Shown here one piece after another: positions 17,805-26,646 of a DNA stretch of 64,000 bases (its first letter is position 1; each line of letters starts with the position of its first letter). The notes under the pieces are model-generated. The model was not told where the DNA came from and did not search any database. It saw only the letters and a program-made list of their open reading frames with translations. The position numbers and the translations under genes are program-made. Origin of the DNA: Oleisolibacter albus (GTDB lineage: Bacteria > Pseudomonadota > Alphaproteobacteria > Azospirillales > Azospirillaceae); the NCBI RefSeq assembly GCF_003336875.1, contig NZ_QGNJ01000004.1, positions 62,001 to 126,000 on the forward strand. The letters run 5' to 3'.

Positions 17805-18218
17805 ATGTACGCCCTGACCGTCCGTGACCATCTGATGATCGCCCACAGTTTCGTCGGGGCGGTGTTCGGCCCGGCCCAGCGCCTGCACGGTGCCACCTTC
17901 GTGGTGGATGCCGAATTCCGCCGCAGCCGCCTGTCGGCGGACGGGCTGGTGGTGGATATCGGTCAGGCGTCCGCCCTGCTGAAGGACGTGCTGGCGCCGC
18001 TGGGCTACCGCAATCTCGACGATCTGCCGGAGTTCCGTGGCCGCAACACCACGACCGAGTTCCTGGCTGGTGAGATCCACCGCCGTCTGGCCGCCGGCAT
18101 CGCCGCCGGCCGGCTGGGCGACGACGGCGCCGCGCTGCACAGCCTCAAGGTCACGCTGCAGGAAAGCCATGTCGCCTGGGGCAGCTATGAGGCACCGCTG
18201 ACCGGGGGGGCCGGATGA
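17805..18218 (+). CDS. 6-pyruvoyl-tetrahydropterin synthase / QueD-like protein with altered zinc site
   Basis: 137 residues, normal PTPS length. Recognisable are DHLMIAHSF (first His ligand), [10 protein letters not shown], the acidic [25 protein letters not shown] strand-helix, and [11 protein letters not shown] (catalytic Glu). The usual HGH pair is HGA here and the catalytic Cys before it is absent, so one zinc ligand is lost and the chemistry may differ from QueD or PTPS. The next gene overlaps by ATGA. It probably acts on a pterin-like product in this cluster. Confidence 0.75.
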   Translation: MYALTVRDHLMIAHSFVGAVFGPAQRLHGATFVVDAEFRRSRLSADGLVVDIGQASALLKDVLAPLGYRNLDDLPEFRGRNTTTEFLAGEIHRRLAAGIAAGRLGDDGAALHSLKVTLQESHVAWGSYEAPLTGGAG

Positions 18219-19327
18219 ACCGCAGCATCGGCCGCCCCGTCCATATCCTATCGCCGGGTCCCATCGGGCAGCGCACCGGCGGCTATGTCTTCCTGCGCCG
18301 CATCGCCGAAGGCCTGGCCGCACGGGGGGAGAGGGTCGGCATCCATGCCCTGCCCGGGCAGCATCCCTGGCCGGACGAGGCGGCCCGGCTGTCGGCGGAC
18401 GCCATCGTCGGCCGCATTCCCGACGGCGCCGTGGTGCTGGTGGACGGGCTGGCCCTGCCGGCCGCCGCCAATGCCCTGTGGATGGACCAGTACCGTCTGC
18501 GCCTGACGGCACTGGTGCATCATCCGCTGCATCTGGAGACCGGGCTGTCCACAGAGCAGGCGACCCTGCTGCGGCAGATCGAGCAGGCGGCGCTGGGTCC
18601 GATGCGCCGGGTGCTGGTGCCGAGCGCCGCCACCGCCGCCGCTGTCGTTGCCCTGGGGGTTCCGCCGGCCCGCATCGCCATGGTGCCGCCCGGCACCGAC
18701 CGGGCGGACAAGGCGGCCGGCAGTGCCGGCGGCGGCCCCCATCGCGCCGATGGCGTCCCGCAGCTGCTGAGCCTGGGCACGCTGACCCCGCGCAAGGGTC
18801 ATCATCTGCTGATCGGGGCGCTGGCGGCCCTGACCGATCTGCCCTGGCGGCTGGTGCTGGCCGGCAGTGACAGCCGCGATCCCGCCTGTGCCGCCGCCCT
18901 GCGTGCGGCGGTGGCCGGTGCCGGTCTGGCTGGGCGGGTCACCATCACCGGCGAGCTGGACGAGGCCGGGCTGGCGCGGCTGTGGGCCTCCAGCGACCTG
19001 TTCGTCTTCCCCAGCCTGCATGAGGGCTATGGCATGGCCGCGGCCGAGGCGCTGGCGCGCGGCCTGCCGGTGGTGACCACCACGGCCGGTGCCCTGGCCG
19101 AGGTCGTTCCCCCTGGCGCCGGCGCCCTGGTGCCGCCGGGCGATGCCGGCGCCCTGGCGGCCGCCCTGCGCCCGTTGCTGGCCGATCCGGGGGTCCGCGC
19201 CGCCGCCGCCCGGGCCGCGGCGGCGGCGGGGGCCCTGCTGCCGGACTGGGAGGACTGTCTCGACCGGGTGCGGTCGGAGCTGGGGCGGGCCGTGCCCGCC
19301 GACCAGCGGATCGAGCGCATCGCATGA
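18215..19327 (+). CDS. Glycosyltransferase family 4 (GT-B) protein
   Basis: 370 residues. The N-terminal domain starts with a glycine-rich loop ([17 protein letters not shown]). The C-terminal domain has the GT-B donor-binding pattern: [19 protein letters not shown], then [27 protein letters not shown] with the E-x7-E motif. It transfers a sugar from a nucleotide or phosphate donor to an unknown acceptor. It overlaps both neighbours by ATGA, so the PTPS-like, glycosyltransferase and methyltransferase proteins are made in step. Confidence 0.85.
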   Translation: MNRSIGRPVHILSPGPIGQRTGGYVFLRRIAEGLAARGERVGIHALPGQHPWPDEAARLSADAIVGRIPDGAVVLVDGLALPAAANALWMDQYRLRLTALVHHPLHLETGLSTEQATLLRQIEQAALGPMRRVLVPSAATAAAVVALGVPPARIAMVPPGTDRADKAAGSAGGGPHRADGVPQLLSLGTLTPRKGHHLLIGALAALTDLPWRLVLAGSDSRDPACAAALRAAVAGAGLAGRVTITGELDEAGLARLWASSDLFVFPSLHEGYGMAAAEALARGLPVVTTTAGALAEVVPPGAGALVPPGDAGALAAALRPLLADPGVRAAAARAAAAAGALLPDWEDCLDRVRSELGRAVPADQRIERIA

Positions 19328-20229
19328 GCGGTTTCGCCCTGGACTGGCTGCGCCTGCGCGAGCCGCTGGACGGGCGGTCGCGCGCCACGGCCCTGGTGGC
19401 GGACTTCGCAGCGGCCCTGCCGGAGCGGCCGGCCCTGCTCGACCTCGGCGCCGGCACCGGCTCGACCCTGCGCCAGCTGGCTCCGCGGCTGGGACGGGCC
19501 GCGCAGGGCTGGACCCTGCTGGACAACGACCCGGCCCTGCTGGCCCAGGCCCCGCGGGAGATCGCGGACTGGGCCGCGTCCCGGGGCTGGCAGGTTTCGG
19601 ACCCTCAGGTTTTGGGCCAGCCTGGTTCGGACGATGCGGGCATCGCCCTGCGCGGGCCGGATCTGACGCTGGATGTGGAAACGCGGCGTTTCGACCTGAC
19701 GGGCGACCCGGCCGGGCTGGCGCTTGGCCGTTATGACGGCATCCTGGCCAGCGCCCTGCTGGATCTGGTTTCCGCCGCCTGGGTCGGGCGCTTCGTGGCG
19801 GCGCTTGCCGCCGCCGGACGGCCGCCGCTGCTGCTGGGGCTGACGGTGGACGGGCGCGTGGCCTTCACCCCGCCGCTGGACGATGATGCGCTGGTCCTGG
19901 CCTGCTTCCACGGCCATATGCGCCGCGACAAGGGCTTCGGTCCGGCGCTGGGGCCGGCGGCGGCCGCAACCCTGGCCGGGGCGCTGGACCAGGCCGGTTA
20001 CCGCGTCGCCCTGGCGCCGTCCGACTGGTGCCTGGGGGCGGAGGAGACCGCGGTGCAGCGGCTGATGATCGACGGCTATGCCCGCAGCGCCGGCGCGCAG
20101 GATCCGGCGGTGGCCGGCCGGATCGGGGCCTGGGCCGGGCGGCGGCAGGCGCTGCTGCAGGCCGGCGGGGCCGCACTGGCGGTGGGCCACACCGATCTTC
20201 TGGCGCTGCCCCGGCGCCAGCGCTGCTAG
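19324..20229 (+). CDS. SAM-dependent class I methyltransferase
   Basis: 301 residues. Motif I, LLDLGAGTGSTLRQLAP, is present near residue 40, with LLDNDPALL as motif II and LASALLDLVSAAWV as the post-motif region. The C-terminal part (KGFGPALGPAAAATLAGALDQAGY) is not typical of known small-molecule methyltransferases. It overlaps the glycosyltransferase by ATGA and is the last gene of the divergent cluster. The substrate is unknown. Confidence 0.8.
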   Translation: MSGFALDWLRLREPLDGRSRATALVADFAAALPERPALLDLGAGTGSTLRQLAPRLGRAAQGWTLLDNDPALLAQAPREIADWAASRGWQVSDPQVLGQPGSDDAGIALRGPDLTLDVETRRFDLTGDPAGLALGRYDGILASALLDLVSAAWVGRFVAALAAAGRPPLLLGLTVDGRVAFTPPLDDDALVLACFHGHMRRDKGFGPALGPAAAATLAGALDQAGYRVALAPSDWCLGAEETAVQRLMIDGYARSAGAQDPAVAGRIGAWAGRRQALLQAGGAALAVGHTDLLALPRRQRC

Positions 20230-20282
20230 TTTATGGCGGTGGCGGGCGTGCTAAGGTTGTGCGCCCCGCCGATGGATGGACC

Positions 20283-20987
20283 ATGACCGGACCGATGAAG
20301 ACCACGGGTAAACGCGTTCTGCTGGTGGATGACGATGACGCGCTGCGCCAGTCGCTGGCGGAGCAGCTGAGCCTGCACGAGGAGTTCGAGACGGTGGAGG
20401 CGGCCAGCGGGGCCGCCGGGCTGGAGGCGGCGCGGGCCGGCCTGTTCGATGCCATGCTGGTGGATGTGGGCCTGCCCGACATGGACGGGCGCGATCTCTG
20501 CCGGCTGCTGCGGCGCGACGGGGTGAAGTGTCCCATCATCATGCTGACGGCGGCGGCCAGCGACGCCGACACCATCCTGGGCCTGGACAGCGGCGCCAAT
20601 GACTATGTGGCCAAGCCGTTCCGGCTGGGGGTGCTGCTGGCCCGGCTGCGGGCGCAGCTGCGCCAGTTCGAGGCGTCGGACGACGCCGTGTTCGCCATCG
20701 GCCCCTACAGTTTCCAGCCCGCCGCCAAGCTGCTGCAGGATGAGGGGCGCGGACGCAAGATCCGGCTGACCGAGAAGGAAACCCAGATCCTGAAATATCT
20801 CTACCGCTGCGGCAATGCCGTGGTCGGGCGGGAGACGCTGCTGGGCGAGGTCTGGGGCTACAATGCCGGGGTCACCACCCATACGCTGGAGACCCATGTC
20901 TACCGGCTGCGCCAGAAGATCGAGGCCGATCCGGCCAATGCCCGCATCCTGGTGACGGAACCCGGCGGCTACCGGCTGGTGCCCTGA
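20283..20987 (+). CDS. OmpR/PhoB-family response regulator
   Basis: 234 residues from the ATG at 20283; a second ATG at 20295 is possible. Receiver domain: acidic pocket VDDDD, phosphorylation Asp in AMLVDVGLPDMDG, then LTAAAS and the conserved Lys in YVAKPF. The C-terminal winged helix has IRLTEKETQILKYL and VTTHTLETHVYRLRQKIE. No histidine kinase gene lies next to it, so its signal is unknown. It follows the methyltransferase by 53 nt and may be co-transcribed with that cluster. Confidence 0.88.
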   Translation: MTGPMKTTGKRVLLVDDDDALRQSLAEQLSLHEEFETVEAASGAAGLEAARAGLFDAMLVDVGLPDMDGRDLCRLLRRDGVKCPIIMLTAAASDADTILGLDSGANDYVAKPFRLGVLLARLRAQLRQFEASDDAVFAIGPYSFQPAAKLLQDEGRGRKIRLTEKETQILKYLYRCGNAVVGRETLLGEVWGYNAGVTTHTLETHVYRLRQKIEADPANARILVTEPGGYRLVP

Positions 20988-21051
20988 TCCGGGGCAGCGG
21001 GGTCCGGCGGCATCGCCCCGGCTGCCCGCGCGGGACGGGCACCTTCCGGCA

Positions 21052-21273
21052 TCAGTGCTTCAGGCGCCAGCCCGGCGCTTCGGCGTCGAGGATGCGTTCC
21101 AGCTGGGCGACGCGGTCCTCCAGCCGTTCGGCCCGGCTGGTCAGTTCGCCGGCGGCGCCCTCGGACAGGCCGCCCGCCCGCAATTCGCGCCATTTCGTCA
21201 GATGCTTCATGACGATGCTGACGATGGGGATCATCAGGGCGACGACGGGAACGATGAAGGGGCTGTTGAACAT
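21052..21273 (-). CDS. PspB-like small membrane protein (paralogue)
   Basis: 73 residues: one N-terminal transmembrane helix (FIVPVVALMIPIVSIVMKH) and a cytoplasmic coiled coil. The end, QLERILDAEAPGWRLK, is nearly the same as the end of the main PspB at 22276. It is the last gene of the psp operon and probably a duplicate that joins the PspBC membrane sensor. Confidence 0.75.
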   Translation of the reverse strand: MFNSPFIVPVVALMIPIVSIVMKHLTKWRELRAGGLSEGAAGELTSRAERLEDRVAQLERILDAEAPGWRLKH

Positions 21274-21324
21274 GGCGCGGGTCCGTCGGCGTGGATCGGT
21301 GGGGGAGCGGGACGGGCGTCCGGC

Positions 21325-21576
21325 TCAGTTGCCTTTGTTGTCGGCCAGGCTGCGGAAGCGGCGGTTCAGCTCGAATTCCGGGCTGGTGACATAGCGTTCG
21401 ATATCGGCGATTCGGCGTTCGGCCTCGTCGAAGGCGCGGAAGCGCCGGCGCAGGTCCACATCGGCCTCGGCCCGCCGGATCTCCAGCTCCTGCCAGCGGC
21501 GCAGGGTCTTGGCGATGATGGCGACGATGGGGATGCAGAGCGCGATGACGGGGACGATGAAGGGGGAGCTGAACAC
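21325..21576 (-). CDS. PspB-like small membrane protein (second paralogue)
   Basis: 83 residues: a transmembrane helix (FIVPVIALCIPIVAIIAKTL) and a charged helix ending in EFELNRRFRSL. That tail matches the C-terminal tail of the PspC protein (EYDLNRQFRDL) rather than PspB, so it may dock with the same partner. The first 40 residues are closely similar to the 73-residue neighbour, pointing to local duplication. Confidence 0.75.
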   Translation of the reverse strand: MFSSPFIVPVIALCIPIVAIIAKTLRRWQELEIRRAEADVDLRRRFRAFDEAERRIADIERYVTSPEFELNRRFRSLADNKGN

Positions 21577-21670
21577 GGGCGGCGTCCCTTACTGGCAGGA
21601 TGGTGCTGACCGGTTGGCGGGCGCTGGGGCCGGGTGACCCGGTCTCTGTCGGCGGAGACCGGGCATCCCG

Positions 21671-22279
21671 TCACTTGCGCTCCAGGTCGCGGAACTGGCG
21701 GTTGAGATCATACTCGCGGGAGGCGATATAGCCCTCCAGGCGGGCGATCTCGCGGTCCAGGTCGCGGAACTTGGCCTTCAGCGCCGCCGCGGTCTGTTCT
21801 GGCCGGGTGGAGACCGAGCGCCAGAACTGTTCCTCTTCGACCGTTTCGAACAGGTGACCGGGGCGTGGCTTCAAGATCCACCACAGGGCGACATAGCCGA
21901 TGAAGAACACCGGCGTGAAGAAGAACAGGCCCAGCAGCGCGCCCAGCCGGACCATCCAGCTATCCACATTGATGTAGTCGGCGATGCCGGCGCAGACGCC
22001 GGCGATCTTGCCTTCCGCCACGTTGCGGTACAGCCGGTGCGGATTGGGGGAGCGGGTCAGCGGGTCCTGGCTGGCCATGGGATCCTCCTGTCTCCACCGC
22101 GACCCGCCCTTGCGGAACAGGCCTGGATCGACACCCAGATACTGGCTCCAGCTCTGGCCGGGTTCCTTTCCCAGCCACTCCGACTGCCAGTCGGAAGGCC
22201 GGCGCGACCCGCTGTAGCGGTAGCGGTTGCGCCGGCCGGGGAAGGGCGGCGGCCCTTCCGGCGGGACATGGTCGCTCAT
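21671..22279 (-). CDS. pspC: Phage shock protein C (PspC domain)
   Basis: 202 residues from the ATG at 22279, which overlaps the pspB stop (ATGA). The first 70 residues are proline/arginine-rich and hydrophilic, longer than in E. coli PspC. The PspC domain follows: NPHRLYRNVAEGKIAGVCAGIADYINVD and then two hydrophobic stretches (GALLGLFFFTPVFFIGYVALWWIL). The C-terminal 60 residues are a coiled coil. It senses envelope stress with PspB and pulls PspA from PspF. Confidence 0.88.
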   Translation of the reverse strand: MSDHVPPEGPPPFPGRRNRYRYSGSRRPSDWQSEWLGKEPGQSWSQYLGVDPGLFRKGGSRWRQEDPMASQDPLTRSPNPHRLYRNVAEGKIAGVCAGIADYINVDSWMVRLGALLGLFFFTPVFFIGYVALWWILKPRPGHLFETVEEEQFWRSVSTRPEQTAAALKAKFRDLDREIARLEGYIASREYDLNRQFRDLERK

Positions 22280-22506
22280 GACGCCTTGGACCTCCAGTTG
22301 GGGGCTTCGGCGTCCAGGATCCGCTCCAGCTGGCGGATGCGGTCTTCCATCTTGCCGGCGCTGTGCCACAGATCCGCGAGCATCTTCTCATCGTCGGCGG
22401 ACAGCGTCTTGGCGATCCGCCATTTGGTGATGTAGTGGAAGATGATCCAGACCGGCGCCACGAACACCAGAAAGAGCACCGCCGGGACGATTACGGCTTC
22501 AGACAT
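22276..22506 (-). CDS. pspB: Phage shock protein B
   Basis: 76 residues from the ATG at 22506, preferred over 22518 because GGGGG lies just before it. One transmembrane helix (IVPAVLFLVFVAPVWIIFHYIT), then a coiled coil (DDEKMLADLWHSAGKMEDRIRQLERILD). It is the inner-membrane partner of PspC and follows pspA by 36 nt. Confidence 0.9.
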   Translation of the reverse strand: MSEAVIVPAVLFLVFVAPVWIIFHYITKWRIAKTLSADDEKMLADLWHSAGKMEDRIRQLERILDAEAPNWRSKAS

Positions 22507-22542
22507 GCTTGCCCCCATTTAAGGCTGGCCCCCCGGTGGAGG

Positions 22543-23220
22543 TCAGCCCTGCTGCTGGTCCTTGCCCGCCAGCCTGGCCTTCAACGCCTGCAGTTCGGAC
22601 TCGACCTTGGCGTCGGCCTCCAGCTCGGCGATCTCTTCGGCCAGGCTTTTCTTGCGACCCATCTCCAATACCTCGGACCGGCCTTCCAGCATATCGAGAT
22701 TGCGCTCGACCTGCTCGAAACGGGCGAAGGCATCGGTGATGCGCTCGTCATGCAGCTGGGTCTTGACCTTCAGCCGGTCGGTCGCCGTCTTGTGGCGGGC
22801 GATCAGGGCCTTTTCGCGGGCCTTGGCGTCGGCCAGCTTCTGCTGCAGGGCGCCGATATCCTCGTTGGTCTTGGCCAGCGCGCTGTCCAGGCGCCCCAGC
22901 TCCGCCGACAGGGATTCCGCGGCCTCCATCAGCTTGGTCCGGGCGACCAGGGCGCCCTTGGCCAGATCCTCCCGGTCCTTCGACAGGGCGAACTCGGCCT
23001 TGCGTTCCCAATCCCCGGCCTCGCGGCGGAGATCGGTGAGCTTGCGCTCGATTTCCTTCTTGTCCGCCACCGTCTTCACCGCGGAGCTGCGGACCTCCAC
23101 AAGGGTGTCCTCCATCTCCTGGATGATCAGGCGGATCAGCTTCTCCGGATCCTCGGCGCGATCCAGGATGGCGTTGATGTTGCTGTTCACAATGTCGCCG
23201 AGACGGGAAAAGATGCCCAT
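22543..23220 (-). CDS. pspA: Phage shock protein A (PspA/IM30)
   Basis: 225 residues from the ATG at 23220 (MGIFSRLGDIVNSNINAILD is the standard amphipathic start). The rest is a long coiled coil with the typical ERKLTDLRREAGDWERKAE region. PspA binds stressed membranes as a scaffold and in unstressed cells inhibits the activator PspF. It is the second gene of the operon under the sigma-54 promoter at 23476-23491. Confidence 0.94.
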   Translation of the reverse strand: MGIFSRLGDIVNSNINAILDRAEDPEKLIRLIIQEMEDTLVEVRSSAVKTVADKKEIERKLTDLRREAGDWERKAEFALSKDREDLAKGALVARTKLMEAAESLSAELGRLDSALAKTNEDIGALQQKLADAKAREKALIARHKTATDRLKVKTQLHDERITDAFARFEQVERNLDMLEGRSEVLEMGRKKSLAEEIAELEADAKVESELQALKARLAGKDQQQG

Positions 23221-23233
23221 GTCAGGGTCTCCT

Positions 23234-23428
23234 TCAGGCAAGGGCAATGAAAAGGTTGCTCATCACGGTGGCGACCGCAAGGATGATCCAGGCTTCCACG
23301 GGAACCGCCCGGAAATCCTCGTAGAGGTCCCGGAGAAGTCCGCCATGCGGGGGGGCGAAGAAGCCGCCCCGGGTATCCTCCACGGAAGCACGATCGGCAA
23401 GATCGCTCTGGAAGGTGAAGTCGGTCAT
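23234..23428 (-). CDS. Small single-span membrane protein, first gene of the psp operon
   Basis: 64 residues: a hydrophilic start, an aromatic/glycine stretch (GGFFAPPHGGLLRDLYEDF) and a C-terminal transmembrane helix (AWIILAVATVMSNLFIAL). It is placed where other bacteria do not usually carry a gene, between the sigma-54 promoter and pspA. It should be induced with PspA and is probably a membrane-stress component; function unknown. The ATG at 23428 has a GGGG-type RBS. Confidence 0.7.
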   Translation of the reverse strand: MTDFTFQSDLADRASVEDTRGGFFAPPHGGLLRDLYEDFRAVPVEAWIILAVATVMSNLFIALA

Positions 23429-23475
23429 CGTTCGATCCCCAGCATTTTGAGTTCCCCGGTGTCGCGGAGATAAAA

Positions 23476-23491
23476 AGCAAGGGGCGTGCCA
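23476..23491 (-). promoter_or_regulatory. Sigma-54 promoter of the psp operon
   Basis: On the minus strand the bases read TGGCACG-CCCC-TTGCT followed by TTTT, a perfect -24/-12 element with GG and GC 10 nt apart. It is 48 nt upstream of the first psp gene, and the activator gene pspF is divergent. This shows the operon is activated by PspF with RpoN. Confidence 0.93.
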
Positions 23492-23716
23492 ACCGCGGGA
23501 AATCGGCGGCAAAGCCTGGAAAACCGCGGGTTTCCCACCCCTTTCGCTTGACCCTGGCCGCGGGGCGCCTGTAGCCTCCATGCCAATCCTTCGTGATTTT
23601 CGCCACGGGATGGCCGATTTCGCCAATCCCGCCATCTGGCGCCGAAACGCGAACGGGGAGGCCCCATCCGGCCCGGACCCGCCTGTCGGGACCGGCCCCC
23701 TTGCAGGAGCGCGCCC

Positions 23717-24883
23717 ATGTCGCCCAGCAGCCCGCCGTCGCTGATCGGTCAGGCACCGTCCTTCCTGCGGCTGATGGAGCATGTGTCCCAGGCGGCGCCG
23801 CTGAACCGGCCGACCCTGGTGATCGGGGAGCGCGGCACCGGCAAGGAGCTGGTGGCGGCCCGTCTGCATTACCTGTCGCCCCGCTGGGACAAGCCCTTCG
23901 TCAAGCTGAACTGCGCCGCGCTGAGCGAGACGCTGCTGGAGACGGAGCTGTTCGGCCATGAGGCCGGCTCCTTCACCGGGGCGCAGAAGCGGCATGTCGG
24001 CCGCTTCGAGCTGGCCGATGGCGGCACCCTGTTCCTGGACGAGATCGCCACCGCCAGCCTGCGGGTGCAGGAGAAGATCCTGCGCGTCATCGAATATGGC
24101 GAGTTCGAGCGTGTGGGCGGCACCACCACCATTTCCATCGATGTCCGCGTGGTGGGCGCCACCAATGCCGACCTGCCGCGCCTGGCCGACAGCGGCAGGT
24201 TCCGCGCCGACCTGCTGGACCGGCTGTCCTTCGATGTGGTCACCATCCCGCCGCTGCGGGCGCGGCCCGAGGATATCCCGGTCCTGGCCGAGCACTTCGC
24301 CGTGGCCATGGTGAAGGAGCTGGGACGCCCCTTCTTCGGCGGTTTCAGCCCGGCGGCCATGGCGCAGCTGCTGGACTTCCCCTGGCCCGGCAATGTGCGC
24401 GAGCTGAAGAATGTGGTGGAGCGCGCCGTCTACAAGGCGGCCGACCCGGAACGCGCCATCGAGGAGGTGCAGTTCGACCCCTTCGACTCGCCCTGGCGCC
24501 CCCGGCAGATGGCCATCTACGAGGACGGGCCGCAGCCGATCATTGTCCATGCCCCGGCGGCAGCGCCGGCGGGCGCGGATGGCGCCGCCGGCACTGCCCG
24601 CCCGGTCGACGGGGTGTCGCAGCTCTGGCCGGCCGATGGCAGCCCCTGCGATTTCCTGGCCCAGGTGGCGGATTTCGAGAAGGCGCTGCTGCGGGCGGCG
24701 CTGGAGCGCAACCAGTACCACCAGAAGCGCGCCGCCGCCGATCTGGGGCTGAACTACCACCAGTTCCGCGGTTATCTCCGCAAGTACGAGCTGCTGGAGA
24801 AGCGCCACGGCCCCCGCGGCGCCGAGGATGGTGCCGGCGACGGGGCGGATGAGGGGGCCGGCGAGGGCGCGGACGGGGCGTGA
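23717..24883 (+). CDS. pspF: PspF, sigma-54-dependent activator of the psp operon
   Basis: 388 residues. The AAA+ domain starts almost at the N terminus, with no receiver domain, as in PspF: Walker A GERGTGKE at 37-44, sigma-54 contact loop GSFTGA at 84-89 (usual GAFTGA), Walker B TLFLDE near 104-109, and the arginine-finger region FRADLLDRLSFD. A linker of about 90 residues leads to a Fis-type HTH (AAADLGLNYHQFRGYLRKY) and then an unusual acidic glycine/aspartate-rich tail. A weak sigma-70 promoter (TTGACC, 16 nt, TGTAGC at 23548-23575) may drive it. Confidence 0.92.
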   Translation: MSPSSPPSLIGQAPSFLRLMEHVSQAAPLNRPTLVIGERGTGKELVAARLHYLSPRWDKPFVKLNCAALSETLLETELFGHEAGSFTGAQKRHVGRFELADGGTLFLDEIATASLRVQEKILRVIEYGEFERVGGTTTISIDVRVVGATNADLPRLADSGRFRADLLDRLSFDVVTIPPLRARPEDIPVLAEHFAVAMVKELGRPFFGGFSPAAMAQLLDFPWPGNVRELKNVVERAVYKAADPERAIEEVQFDPFDSPWRPRQMAIYEDGPQPIIVHAPAAAPAGADGAAGTARPVDGVSQLWPADGSPCDFLAQVADFEKALLRAALERNQYHQKRAAADLGLNYHQFRGYLRKYELLEKRHGPRGAEDGAGDGADEGAGEGADGA

Positions 24884-24923
24884 ATCCCCGTCCGTCTGCC
24901 TTCCGGAGGGAGGCCCGGCCGGT

Positions 24924-26537
24924 TCAGCGCAGGCTGCGGCCCAGGAAGGCGCCCAGCGGCGGCAGGGTGACATTGCCCTTGAACAGGATCGGTTCCGGCG
25001 CCCCCGGCGGTCGTGGCAGCAGCAGGGCCGTCACATCCGGGTCGGGCAGCGGATAGGTCACCGACTCGCCGCTGAAATTGAAGATGCAGGTCAGCCGCTC
25101 CTGCCCCAGCACGCGGACGAAGGCCAGCACCGGCCCGTCCTCGTCCACCTGGGTCAGGGCGCCGCTGTGCAGCGGGGCGCGGCTGCGGCGCAGGGCCAGG
25201 GCCGCGCGCCAGATGGCCAGGGTCGAGCCGGGGCGCCGGTCCTGCACGGCCACGGCCTGGGCCAGATGCGCGGCGGGCACGGGCAGCCAGGGCTTCGCCT
25301 CCGGCGGGCAGAAATCGCCGTGGGGGGCTGTGGGGGTCCAGGGCAGGGGCGTGCGGCAGCCGTCTCGGCCCTTGAACTCCGGCCAATAGGCCTTGCCGAA
25401 CGGGTCGCGCAGGTCCTCCTCGGCCAGATCGGCCTGGCCCAGACCCAGCTCCTCCCCCTGGTAAAGGCAGACCGTGCCGGGCAGGCAGGCCAGCAGCAAC
25501 GCCTGAAGCGCGGAGGCGGCGGCCGGATCGCAGCCGGGGGGACACCAGCGGCTGGCGGCCCGCTCCACATCATGGTTGCTGAAGCTCCAGCAACTGTTGC
25601 CGCCCACCGCCATCAATGCAGCGTGGAAGGCGGCCGGCGTGAAGGGACGCTTGGGCAGGTCCAGCGTATAGGCGGAGTGCAGGCCGCCAGGGGCGGTGTA
25701 ATGGGCGATGCGGCCGGTGGCGCCGGGCTGGCTCGACAATTCGCCCAGCAGCACCGTGCCGGGATACTCGTCCACCACCTGCCGCAGCTGTTCCAGCACG
25801 GGGCGGACGGCATCGAACACCATGTCGTGGACATGCCGCTGCATGCCGAACAGCTTGGCCGGGATGCTGGCGGGATGGGCCGTGGCCGGCGGATTGTCGC
25901 GCAGGGCCGGGTCGTGCATCAGATGATCGACGGCATCGACACGGAAGCCGTCCACGCCACGCTCCAGCCAGAAGCGGGCGACATCCAGCACCGCGGCCAG
26001 CGCCCCGGGATGGCGCAGGTTCAGGCTGGGTTGCTCGGGCAGGAAATGGTGCAGGTAATACTGGCGCCGGCGTGGCTCCCAACTCCAGGCCGAGCCGCCG
26101 AACACCGAGAGCCAGTTGGTGGGCGGGGTGCCGTCCGGGCGGGGATCGGCCCAGACGTACCAGTCGGCCTGGACGCCGCTGCGGCTGCGGCGGCTGTCCT
26201 CGAACCAGCGGTGGCGGGTGCTGGTGTGGCCGATGACCAGATCCATCAGCACCTTCAGCTCCAGCCGGTGGGCCTCGGCCAGCAGGCGGTCGAAGGTCTC
26301 CAGATCGCCGAACCGCGGGTCGATGGCGCAATGGTCGGCCACGTCATAGCCGAAATCGGCCAGCGGCGAGGTATAGACCGGCGACAGCCAGATGGCGGTC
26401 ACGCCCAGGGAGGCGATGTGCGGCAGCCCGTCGATGATACCCTGCAGATCGCCCCAGCCATCACCGTTACCATCCCGGAATGACAGCGGGTAGATCTGGT
26501 AGAGCGTGGCCCCCTGCAACCAGTGTCCCGACTCCAT
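24924..26537 (-). CDS. GH13 alpha-glucosidase (oligo-1,6-glucosidase type)
   Basis: 537 residues from the ATG at 26537. AAGGAG lies 8-10 nt before it; the longer frame begins at a GTG that would place this RBS inside the gene. Conserved GH13 regions: GDLQGI near 30, DLVIGHTS, nucleophile D201 in GFRVDAVDH, acid/base E266 in LLGELSSQ, and D323 in SFSNHDVER. There is no signal peptide, so it acts in the cytoplasm on maltose-, isomaltose- or trehalose-type sugars; the exact bond is not deducible. No sugar transporter genes are adjacent. Confidence 0.88.
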   Translation of the reverse strand: MESGHWLQGATLYQIYPLSFRDGNGDGWGDLQGIIDGLPHIASLGVTAIWLSPVYTSPLADFGYDVADHCAIDPRFGDLETFDRLLAEAHRLELKVLMDLVIGHTSTRHRWFEDSRRSRSGVQADWYVWADPRPDGTPPTNWLSVFGGSAWSWEPRRRQYYLHHFLPEQPSLNLRHPGALAAVLDVARFWLERGVDGFRVDAVDHLMHDPALRDNPPATAHPASIPAKLFGMQRHVHDMVFDAVRPVLEQLRQVVDEYPGTVLLGELSSQPGATGRIAHYTAPGGLHSAYTLDLPKRPFTPAAFHAALMAVGGNSCWSFSNHDVERAASRWCPPGCDPAAASALQALLLACLPGTVCLYQGEELGLGQADLAEEDLRDPFGKAYWPEFKGRDGCRTPLPWTPTAPHGDFCPPEAKPWLPVPAAHLAQAVAVQDRRPGSTLAIWRAALALRRSRAPLHSGALTQVDEDGPVLAFVRVLGQERLTCIFNFSGESVTYPLPDPDVTALLLPRPPGAPEPILFKGNVTLPPLGAFLGRSLR

Positions 26538-26646
26538 CAACCGACTCTCCTTCACCCGCGGACGGGGATGGCATCCGCCGTCAGTGCGGATGTCCTACCC
26601 CCTTTGCGCGGCGCAGCCTGCGCCCGCGGTGGTTAAGGAGCGGTTT

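Noticed and set aside
18215-20229. Bacteriochlorophyll or lipopolysaccharide cluster, suggested by the BchC-like dehydrogenase and GT4
   Set aside because: No other bch or waa genes are near, and the PTPS-like and GTP cyclohydrolase genes do not fit.
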